Shown piece after piece: positions 1 through 5,263 of a DNA stretch of 6,584 bases (the first letter of the stretch is position 1; each line of letters starts with the position of its first letter). The DNA comes from an uncultured Eubacteriales bacterium (GTDB taxonomy: Bacteria; Bacillota; Clostridia; UBA1381), in the NCBI GenBank assembly GCA_900556575.1, contig USPO01000085.1, positions 1 through 6,584 of the forward strand, given 5' to 3'. Both the position numbers and the translations under genes were made by a program. The notes under the pieces are model-generated. The model did no database searches. It worked only from the letters and a program-made list of their open reading frames with translations, and was not told where the DNA came from.

Positions 1-181
1 CAGGTGCATCCGGTATACTTATTTTGAAGTATCCATCTTCTGCAACGGTCTCTCCGCTATATTTTTCACTGGTATTTTCAAGCGCAGCCGTATATTTTAC
101 TCCGCTTTTACCTTTACCGTAAATGTTTGCTTTACCTTCCTGAAGTACCATGTTTCCATGGAACATATTAGGCAGCAGAAG
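1..181 (-). other. N-terminal part of a sialate O-acetylesterase-like domain, cut by the window edge
   Basis: Residues about 1160-1219 of the large esterase. LPNMFHGNMVLQEGKANIYG, then GKGKSGVKYTAAL and AEDGYFKISIPDAP, follows the start of SASA-family (sialate O-acetylesterase-like) proteins: LP.hF.dnMVLQ..., vwG.a.pG..V and a dG.w...lp turn. The catalytic SGNH part of this domain would lie beyond the left edge, so its activity cannot be judged. Confidence 0.75.
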
Positions 182-3100
182 TTCCTCATTTCCGTCACAT
201 AATGTTATTTCAAGATGATGTATTGCCGATGTCTCTTCCATAACTCTGCTATACATCTCATCAATTCTTTTATTAATCAATGAAAGATATTCATCTTTAT
301 TTTCATTAATTTTTTTATAAGTACTTTCATTTACATATTTATGAAAAACTTTATATCTAACCGCATTTTGCAATTTTACTTCATATTTGCTTCTGTCTAT
401 ATTTATATTTTGTGCTTCCTGTGCCGCTGCCTGAGCCGGATAAGCAGAATTTAGTGCTGCATTGACACCGTCTCTTAATTCCTTATCCGAGTATTCACCC
501 AAACTAATACCATCAATTTTTATATCATAGGTACCCTGCGGCAAATCTTCTCGAATGATATGATTATTTAAGTCTTTTGTAAGACCGGGATATCCCAGGG
601 TTTCCAATATATAGCCTGCGGTTTCCGCCATCGGAAGTGATTTTACGCTGTAATCATATGAAACATAATTATTGTAAACTTTTTCATTACTTACAGTGCT
701 GTTTATATTATTTTTACTGCTCAATACCACTTCATTGCTATCTGCACCCATCTGTCTAAGCATAAGGTATCCCATAACATTATGTCCGAATTCACCCGGA
801 TGAACATTGTCCATATAAGCATCAATTAATGTATCATAAGGATTTTCAGCCTGCACCGCCCTATTTATGAATGCCATTTCTTCATTTAAAGATATAACTT
901 TGCAATCTTTTTCACTTGCAAGCTCTTTTACTATTTCCGAACATTTCATAAGTCCTCTGTTAGAGTAATTTGATGCTGATCCTATGCGTGTATTATCATA
1001 TATTGACGGTGTAACCAATATAACATCTATATCGGCTGATTTCAGCTTTTCAATTATTTGTGACATATTCTCACGATATTCTTGTATTTTTTCTTCTCTT
1101 TTTTCTTCTGTTGAGTCATATTTATCTGATTCATATAAATCTCTGTCAATATCATTCATTCCGAGCATAACAAATGCTTTTGACATATTAGGATTTTCTG
1201 AAATATATGTATCTATTGCACTGTAGCCGTCATAACCGGAAAGTAAATCCTTAGCCGAAGCAGAAGCTGTTCCCATATTTTTTATATAAAGCTTTTTATT
1301 TGGATAGTGTGTCATAAGATAATTATATAATACCTCATGATAGCTTTCCATCCCTTCGGTATCAACGTGAGTTATGCTGTCGCCAATACATCCTATAACC
1401 TCACCGTCATTAAAATCAATCTTTGTTCCCGATGAAAGACGATATTGCTTTTCATAAATACTCTTAATTAACGTTCTGTTTTCATTATTTACATAATAAA
1501 CATTAATATTAAATCCCGCATTATATTCTTTTATATCATAGGGTATCTCCAGTCTATATGCACCATCAACATAATTATCTGTTTCCTTGCTTTCCTTCAA
1601 TTCTCCTCCTTCATATACTTCAAATAATATTTTTCCGTCACTTTTATCTGTCTGATATGTTACACCTAATGTATGAGTACCATTATCAAAATGCCATATT
1701 CCGCCCGTTATTTCTTTACCGTTATCTGTTACTCCTACCCAATCATCTTCTTTCGTTACAACAATGTAATCTATTTCATTGTTACCGCTGCCCGTATTCA
1801 ATTTAAGTGTACTGTCCACAGGAAGTGTTACTGTTTTTGATGTTTCTCCTGTTGTACTTGAAACAAGGTTACCTTCTAACAATACAGTATCATTGCAGCT
1901 GATTGACGGCTGTGTAAAGCTATCTGTTTTTGCGGCTTTATATCCAATTGTTACAGTATAAACACCTGCCGGAATTAAACCTGTTTCTCTTTCATTCGCC
2001 GGTGCTTTTACATATCCTCCTCCGGAGTATCCGTTCCATAAATACAATCTGCTTGCTGCATCGGCAAATAATTTTTCTGCTTCTGCGAAATATACGGTAC
2101 TATCCGAACACTCATACTCAATATTACATACAGGTTCATCTAATGTTACAGTTTTTTCATAAGCTTCCGATGTACCCAATGCAGGCATATTTTTAAGCTT
2201 ATACCAATTTCCGTCACTGTCGGAGATGTATCGTGAAAACCATACTTTTTTCTCTGTTTCCTCTTCGTCAAATACACCCTCATTAATTATTGCAATATTT
2301 TCACCATCACATACTGCATTTACGGTATAACTTGCTGAATTTAAATTTGGTTCAAAAATGATTTGCTTTATATAGCTTCCATAGCCCATGATATAGTACT
2401 TTTTTCCTGCCATCACCTTAATTCCTGCTGTCGTTTCTGTGGTTGTCTTACCGTCTATTACGATATTTTCCGTAGGAGATGCTTCATTTTCGCATATGCT
2501 TAAATATCTCGAGCTATCTGATTTTTTTGATGCACCTACAATTGATAATGTTCCGTTTACATCAGGAATGTACTCTATACTTCCTTCTTTATACATTTCA
2601 ATACGCTTATTTTTTACAACCCACCAATTTGTACCTCCATTAAATAACAATCCTTCAAGTCCTTCATATTCATTATCTGTTATAAGACAATCCGAAGAAA
2701 TGTTATCGGCAATATATGATGATAAGTCATAAGTTACAGTACCCGTATTGCTGTCAACACTTACATAACTCTTTTTATTTTCTTCTCTTGGATTTTCTTC
2801 CTGCCATTTTTTTATATCGTCAATATGGTTTTCGGCAAAATCAAATATATATCCGTTTTCTCCTATTGCAGCCATATATTCCGACATTTTTTCTTTGTCA
2901 TAGACTGCCTCGTGAGTAAATAATTCAATCATGGTAACATCGTCGTTATCAATTGCTGATATTTTCTCAAATTCTGCCGATACATCAGTTATGTTCTCCA
3001 TTCTTGTCTGAGTATGTATTGCACACAAATCATTCAGACTATCATATAATTGATTATTTTCCTTTATATATTCACGATCATTTTCAGAAAGATAATAATT

Positions 3101-3658
3101 CACCTCTCTGTCATCATCTGCCGTTAAAAAGCCATTAACGCCCTCATAATGCAATGCTTTCATATTATTAACTGTTCCTGTAAAAAAGTCTAATCTCACA
3201 ATACTGTCAATGGACTCTTCTGTTCCCGAAGCATTTATTACAGCGTTTTTAAATCTATTATAATCATTCGATATTTCGTCGGTTTTATCAGAACTATATT
3301 TCGTATCACCAGTCTTTGCATGAAATGAGAATTTAAGCCAATCAGAAGCAGAACCCAAATCTGCCTTAAATTTATCAGTAAGATCTTCAATATTAAAATT
3401 TTTTGTATCCGTAAAACAATTTAAAATAAAAACCGCACCGTATTCATCATGAAAAGCCTTTAAATCTCCTAAAAACTCATTGTCAAATGCTGAATTATAT
3501 CTATCTTCATTAACTGTTATATCACTCAAGCATACATTTACATCATCAAAGGAAATATGAATATATTTTTTGCCGTTCTGTTCCGCATATACGCTCGGCA
3601 GAATACTGCTGAACATAGCAGCCGATAAAGTTGTGCATACTATTTTTTTTAACTGCAT
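1..3658 (-). CDS. Secreted multidomain carbohydrate esterase (deacetylase-like, CBM-like, SGNH, sialate O-acetylesterase-like), 3' partial
   Basis: An open frame of 1219 codons runs off the left edge, so the C-terminus is missing. The start is the ATG at 3658, preceded by AGGAAAGAG and followed by a signal peptide (MQLKK, hydrophobic core, cleavage probably after VYA at residue 25). Domains in order: a polysaccharide-deacetylase-like domain at about 30-255 (ISFDD 35-39, WLKFSFHA 107-114, LFTHE 246-250); a beta module at about 300-437 ending in YYIMG...IIFEP; a small beta domain at about 441-515; a CBM6/CBM35-like module at about 522-636 (AEAEKLF, SGGGYV, EIDYIVV); a beta linker domain; an SGNH esterase at about 753-975 with GDS (Ser761), Gly796, GMND (Asn835) and DNVHPGEFGH (Asp950, His953); a helical, Ala-rich extension; and from about 1160 a segment ending FHGNMVLQEGKANIYGKG, matching the N-terminal part of sialate O-acetylesterases (SASA). 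It is inferred to deacylate glycans outside the cell. The substrate (plant polysaccharide, mucin or other) is not determinable. All SGNH catalytic blocks are intact. Confidence 0.9.
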   Translation of the reverse strand, partial: MQLKKIVCTTLSAAMFSSILPSVYAEQNGKKYIHISFDDVNVCLSDITVNEDRYNSAFDNEFLGDLKAFHDEYGAVFILNCFTDTKNFNIEDLTDKFKADLGSASDWLKFSFHAKTGDTKYSSDKTDEISNDYNRFKNAVINASGTEESIDSIVRLDFFTGTVNNMKALHYEGVNGFLTADDDREVNYYLSENDREYIKENNQLYDSLNDLCAIHTQTRMENITDVSAEFEKISAIDNDDVTMIELFTHEAVYDKEKMSEYMAAIGENGYIFDFAENHIDDIKKWQEENPREENKKSYVSVDSNTGTVTYDLSSYIADNISSDCLITDNEYEGLEGLLFNGGTNWWVVKNKRIEMYKEGSIEYIPDVNGTLSIVGASKKSDSSRYLSICENEASPTENIVIDGKTTTETTAGIKVMAGKKYYIMGYGSYIKQIIFEPNLNSASYTVNAVCDGENIAIINEGVFDEEETEKKVWFSRYISDSDGNWYKLKNMPALGTSEAYEKTVTLDEPVCNIEYECSDSTVYFAEAEKLFADAASRLYLWNGYSGGGYVKAPANERETGLIPAGVYTVTIGYKAAKTDSFTQPSISCNDTVLLEGNLVSSTTGETSKTVTLPVDSTLKLNTGSGNNEIDYIVVTKEDDWVGVTDNGKEITGGIWHFDNGTHTLGVTYQTDKSDGKILFEVYEGGELKESKETDNYVDGAYRLEIPYDIKEYNAGFNINVYYVNNENRTLIKSIYEKQYRLSSGTKIDFNDGEVIGCIGDSITHVDTEGMESYHEVLYNYLMTHYPNKKLYIKNMGTASASAKDLLSGYDGYSAIDTYISENPNMSKAFVMLGMNDIDRDLYESDKYDSTEEKREEKIQEYRENMSQIIEKLKSADIDVILVTPSIYDNTRIGSASNYSNRGLMKCSEIVKELASEKDCKVISLNEEMAFINRAVQAENPYDTLIDAYMDNVHPGEFGHNVMGYLMLRQMGADSNEVVLSSKNNINSTVSNEKVYNNYVSYDYSVKSLPMAETAGYILETLGYPGLTKDLNNHIIREDLPQGTYDIKIDGISLGEYSDKELRDGVNAALNSAYPAQAAAQEAQNINIDRSKYEVKLQNAVRYKVFHKYVNESTYKKINENKDEYLSLINKRIDEMYSRVMEETSAIHHLEITLCDGNEELLLPNMFHGNMVLQEGKANIYGKGKSGVKYTAALENTSEKYSGETVAEDGYFKISIPDAP
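735..1402 (-). other. SGNH/GDSL-type esterase domain
   Basis: Residues about 753-975 of the large esterase. All conserved blocks are present. Block I is GCIGDSIT with the nucleophile Ser761. Block II is NMGTASA with Gly796. Block III is LGMNDI with Asn835. Block V is DNVHPGEFGHN with Asp950 and His953. This supports an active hydrolase acting on acyl groups, such as acetyl, of glycans. The fold cannot tell acetylxylan, rhamnogalacturonan or other esters apart. Confidence 0.88.
1753..2095 (-). other. CBM6/CBM35-like carbohydrate-binding module
   Basis: Residues about 522-636 of the large esterase. It begins VYFAEAEKLF and contains LWNGYSGGGYVKA, then GVYTVTIGYKAA, a VTLPVDSTLKLNTGSG segment and a terminal NEIDYIVV strand. 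This is the usual order of a CBM6/35-type galactose-binding-like fold: AE near the start, a GG-Y-V strand, then an iDyI-type last strand. The ligand cannot be told from the sequence. Confidence 0.6.
2348..2761 (-). other. Non-catalytic beta module ending in YYIMG...IIFEP
   Basis: Residues about 300-437 of the large esterase. Alternating beta-like segments include YDLSSY near the start, NWWVV, NGTLSIVGA, RYLSICENE and finally KKYYIMGYGSYIKQIIFEP (419-437). The layout resembles the small jelly-roll accessory modules on secreted glycan-active enzymes of clostridia. I cannot assign a named family. The final strand has a second, separate copy just upstream of this gene, at 3671-3736. Confidence 0.5.
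2900..3570 (-). other. Polysaccharide-deacetylase-like domain
   Basis: Residues about 30-253 of the large esterase. The order of motifs (ISFDD with Asp38 and Asp39, then WLKFSFHA with His113, then GVNGFLTADDDR at 173-184, then an ELFTHE segment with His249) fits a glycoside hydrolase/deacetylase-type barrel fold that I recall from clostridial polysaccharide-deacetylase-family proteins. No classical NodB HxxxH pair is visible. The strand where relatives, as I recall them, carry an R-[LI]-H motif reads RLD here (Asp157). The domain may therefore use an altered metal site or be non-catalytic. Confidence 0.6.
3584..3658 (-). other. Signal peptide of the large esterase
   Basis: Residues 1-25 show a basic n-region (MQLKK), a hydrophobic, Ala/Ser-rich core and an AXA-like site (VYA before EQ). 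A Cys at residue 8 is too early and has no lipobox context, so signal peptidase I processing is more likely than lipoprotein maturation. Confidence 0.8.
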
Positions 3659-3663
3659 AATTT

Positions 3664-3672
3664 CTCTTTCCT
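3664..3672 (-). promoter_or_regulatory. Shine-Dalgarno site of the large esterase, overlapping an upstream stop codon
   Basis: AGGAAAGAG lies 5 nt before the ATG at 3658 and fixes that start. Its first bases share the TAG stop (3671-3673) of the short remnant reading frame upstream, an arrangement typical of translationally coupled genes. Confidence 0.75.
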
Positions 3673-3736
3673 ATTCAAAATCGGGTTCAAATATTATTTT
3701 CTTTAAATAACTTCTGCTGCCCATTATATAGTACAT
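3671..3736 (-). pseudogene. Remnant of the 3' end of a paralogous beta module (21 codons)
   Basis: The frame from ATG 3736 to TAG 3671 encodes MYYIMGSRSYLKKIIFEPDFE. Residues YYIMG, SY, K and IIFEP match residues 421-437 of the downstream esterase (YYIMGYGSYIKQIIFEP). The DNA over about 57 bp is roughly four-fifths identical by eye. The frame stays open upstream to a stop at 3791-3793; a GIK at about 3760 may extend the match weakly. Two explanations fit: the leftover C-terminus of a deleted or decayed upstream gene, or a partial duplication. A working leader peptide is possible but less likely. The stop sits 12 nt before the esterase ATG. Confidence 0.6.
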
Positions 3737-3747
3737 TTTTCTTTTTG

Positions 3748-3766
3748 TTTGGTATTTTATACCAAA
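3748..3766. repeat. 19-bp dyad (8-bp arms, 3-nt loop)
   Basis: TTTGGTAT TTT ATACCAAA on the plus strand, 90-108 bp before the esterase ATG. No T-run suits it as a terminator for the upstream gene. It may be a regulator binding site or an RNA hairpin in the leader. It lies just upstream of the YYIMG remnant. Confidence 0.45.
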
Positions 3767-3836
3767 ACGCAATTCAGATTTTTTATCCTTTTAAGAATAA
3801 TATTCCACCCATAGTTTATTGAATTTTTTCCTTTCT

Positions 3837-3850
3837 ATATTATATAATAT
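3837..3850. repeat. 14-bp perfect AT palindrome
   Basis: ATATTATATAATAT is its own reverse complement. It consists only of A and T, so chance is a real alternative in this composition. It also contains a TATAAT hexamer without a good -35 partner. Confidence 0.35.
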
Positions 3851-3860
3851 GATAACGATA

Positions 3861-3891
3861 TATTTTATAAGGTCTGCATTTCATCGTTTTT
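3861..3891 (-). promoter_or_regulatory. Weak candidate sigma-A promoter for the large esterase
   Basis: On the minus strand TTGAAA is followed after 19 nt by TATAAA. The hexamers are good but the spacing is long, and the -35 box falls within the 3883-3899 dyad. If real, the leader would be about 200 nt and would include the remnant frame. Such matches arise by chance in AT-rich DNA. Confidence 0.25.
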
Positions 3892-3899
3892 CAAACGAT
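3883..3899. repeat. 17-bp dyad (7-bp arms, 3-nt loop)
   Basis: ATCGTTT TTC AAACGAT on the plus strand. No T-run follows on either strand, so a terminator is unlikely. It could be an operator site overlapping the candidate -35 box. No regulator is encoded in the window. Confidence 0.45.
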
Positions 3900-3963
3900 T
3901 CACCGAATTTGCAATTGCCTTGACAATGTTTATTTTTTACCTTAAATATATGCATTATCTATG

Positions 3964-3997
3964 AAAAAAACAAAATATTAAATACTTACGCAATATT
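3964..3997 (-). terminator. Possible weak terminator after the nucleotidyltransferase gene
   Basis: Downstream of the TAG at 4020, the minus strand has AATATT, a 12-nt loop, AATATT, then TTG and a run of seven T. The stem has six A-T pairs only, so its stability is poor. The T-run and position are right but the hairpin is not convincing. Confidence 0.25.
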
Positions 3998-4019
3998 ATA
4001 TTTCTTTCGTATTCACAAC

Positions 4020-5189
4020 CTACTTCAGCCCCAACTCATTCATGAGTTTATCATGCTCATTTGCATAATCCACGCTTTCTTTCATACCTTTTATCATATT
4101 ACTTACAGGTATTTTCTGCGTCACTATTGCATTAAAGGCACGCTGTATCCAGGCTATCGGCAATAAAAACGGATACTTCTTTAAATACGGATACGGCATC
4201 TTCATAATTTTTACACTTGGAAAAAATATCTTTCTCCATGGTGAAATATTATCTTTTCTTAAGGTCCAATGTGTCAACCGATTATCAGGACTTCTTTTTC
4301 CATAAATCGTTTCACTTAACATATAGTCTGTTATTGCTTCTATATTTTCATCTTTGATTTTTTCAGCACCCGTATTTGATACATTTACATCAAACCAATA
4401 ATTAACACAATTTATTATCGCATTATATGCTTTCATGTAGCCTTCGTCCTCTAATACTTTCTTTACTGCTTCATAATCTATATCCGGCATATTACTCATA
4501 CACAAAGCAATGTCACATAAATTTCTCACACCTGCCCCCAATGTAACTAAATTAGTTGCTGTATGTAATAATATATGCTGAAATATCAACGTATTTATAG
4601 GTTTATACTGTCCATGCTTCCATTCTTGCACATTGGAATAATATATATCATTCCAATGTGCATAACTGTCTTTATATTCTGCTTCAAGTGAGCATTTTAT
4701 CTCCCATGGCAAATTTTTATCCTTGTAGCAGTCCCATTCCCTTTCAGCTGTACCGCTTACATTATAACCGTTTTCCGAAAATAAAACCTTTATTTTATCC
4801 ATATCCTTAGGTGATACCAACACATCTATATCTCCCATAGTACGCCATTGAGGAACCGGATACAAATCTCGAATTGCCGCACCCTTTAATGCTACTGTTT
4901 TTATGTTATTTTCTTTCAACAACTTAAACATTCGTGCAGCCCTTTCTTCTTTTTTGTTCATCAAATAGAGCTGCTTCATTATTTTCAGGTACAGCTGTTT
5001 CGATTCTTCCGGTGATTGAAAAGCCGTATCCTTTAATTCAAGCATCTTATCCCCTGCTATTGCGAGAATATTCTGCCGTTCTGCGGTTTCAATCACCGTA
5101 TGCCAATCCACTCCCGGTAAAGCTTCCGCTTTGCCTTGTGTTAGGTGGGCTTTCAATAGCTGCATAAGCCGGCGGTTTTCTTTTGTCAT
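4020..5189 (-). CDS. Uncharacterised nucleotidyltransferase-family protein (NTP_transf_5 type)
   Basis: 389 residues, complete. The start ATG at 5189 is supported by GAAGGTG five nt upstream. The core signature is ALKGAAIRDLYP (100-111) followed by RTMGDIDVLV (116-125), where Asp120 and Asp122 would be the metal-binding pair of a polymerase-beta-like nucleotidyltransferase fold. A third acidic position may be Glu163 in PWEIKCSL. A helical HILLHTATNL...GVRNLCDIALC segment (205-230) and a C-terminal FFPS...YPYLKKYPFLLPIAWIQR region (322-350) are also typical of this family, and the length is normal. No signal peptide or membrane span is seen, so it is cytoplasmic. The biochemical role of these proteins is largely unknown; relatives often occur in polysaccharide, peptide-modification or capsule-like loci. 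Usual partners such as a PqqD-like protein or an HprK-like kinase are absent here. Its relation to the neighbours is unclear. Confidence 0.85.
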   Translation of the reverse strand: MTKENRRLMQLLKAHLTQGKAEALPGVDWHTVIETAERQNILAIAGDKMLELKDTAFQSPEESKQLYLKIMKQLYLMNKKEERAARMFKLLKENNIKTVALKGAAIRDLYPVPQWRTMGDIDVLVSPKDMDKIKVLFSENGYNVSGTAEREWDCYKDKNLPWEIKCSLEAEYKDSYAHWNDIYYSNVQEWKHGQYKPINTLIFQHILLHTATNLVTLGAGVRNLCDIALCMSNMPDIDYEAVKKVLEDEGYMKAYNAIINCVNYWFDVNVSNTGAEKIKDENIEAITDYMLSETIYGKRSPDNRLTHWTLRKDNISPWRKIFFPSVKIMKMPYPYLKKYPFLLPIAWIQRAFNAIVTQKIPVSNMIKGMKESVDYANEHDKLMNELGLK

Positions 5190-5194
5190 GGTTT

Positions 5195-5201
5195 CACCTT
5201 C
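5195..5201 (-). promoter_or_regulatory. Shine-Dalgarno site of the nucleotidyltransferase gene
   Basis: GAAGGTG on the minus strand with a 5-nt spacer (AAACC) to the ATG at 5189. No competing start upstream has a similar site, so this start is preferred. Confidence 0.75.
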
Positions 5202-5225
5202 TTTCGGTATTTAATATAATTGTAT

Positions 5226-5231
5226 ATTATA
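5226..5231 (-). promoter_or_regulatory. Possible -10 element ahead of the nucleotidyltransferase gene
   Basis: A perfect TATAAT occurs in the 74-bp gap, about 37 nt before the ATG. The hexamer 17 nt upstream is TTTTTG, a poor -35. No hairpin terminator separates this gene from the one before it, so co-transcription with the membrane protein gene is equally possible. Confidence 0.3.
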
Positions 5232-5263
5232 TCCTTATTTATTTTTCCCAAAAATATAATCAT

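Larger units (their letters stand above)
3659..4019. other. Intergenic region upstream of the large esterase
   Basis: 361 bp without a complete gene, very AT-rich. It holds a T-run after the nucleotidyltransferase gene, three short dyads (3748-3766, 3837-3850, 3883-3899), the YYIMG remnant and the SD site. The esterase promoter must lie here if the gene is its own unit, but no textbook promoter stands out. The best candidate is TTGAAA ... TATAAA on the minus strand at about 3891-3861, with a 19-nt spacer that is longer than ideal. Confidence 0.6.

Noticed and set aside
1605..1618. AGGAGG-like ribosome site on the minus strand
   Set aside because: It falls within codons for YEGGEL of the large esterase, and no ATG, GTG or TTG frame of note starts after it apart from the main gene.
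984..3138. Several plus-strand open frames of 60-97 codons across this region
   Set aside because: They lie opposite the large minus-strand esterase frame, have no good ribosome sites, and give low-complexity His/Leu/Tyr-rich translations typical of antisense shadows.
3788..3817. Nine-codon frame (MGGILFLKG) behind an AGAAAGG sequence
   Set aside because: The SD-to-ATG distance is too long and the peptide has no recognisable character; it is not in frame with the YYIMG remnant.
4934..5167. Plus-strand frame of 77 codons
   Set aside because: Antisense to the start of the well-supported nucleotidyltransferase gene.
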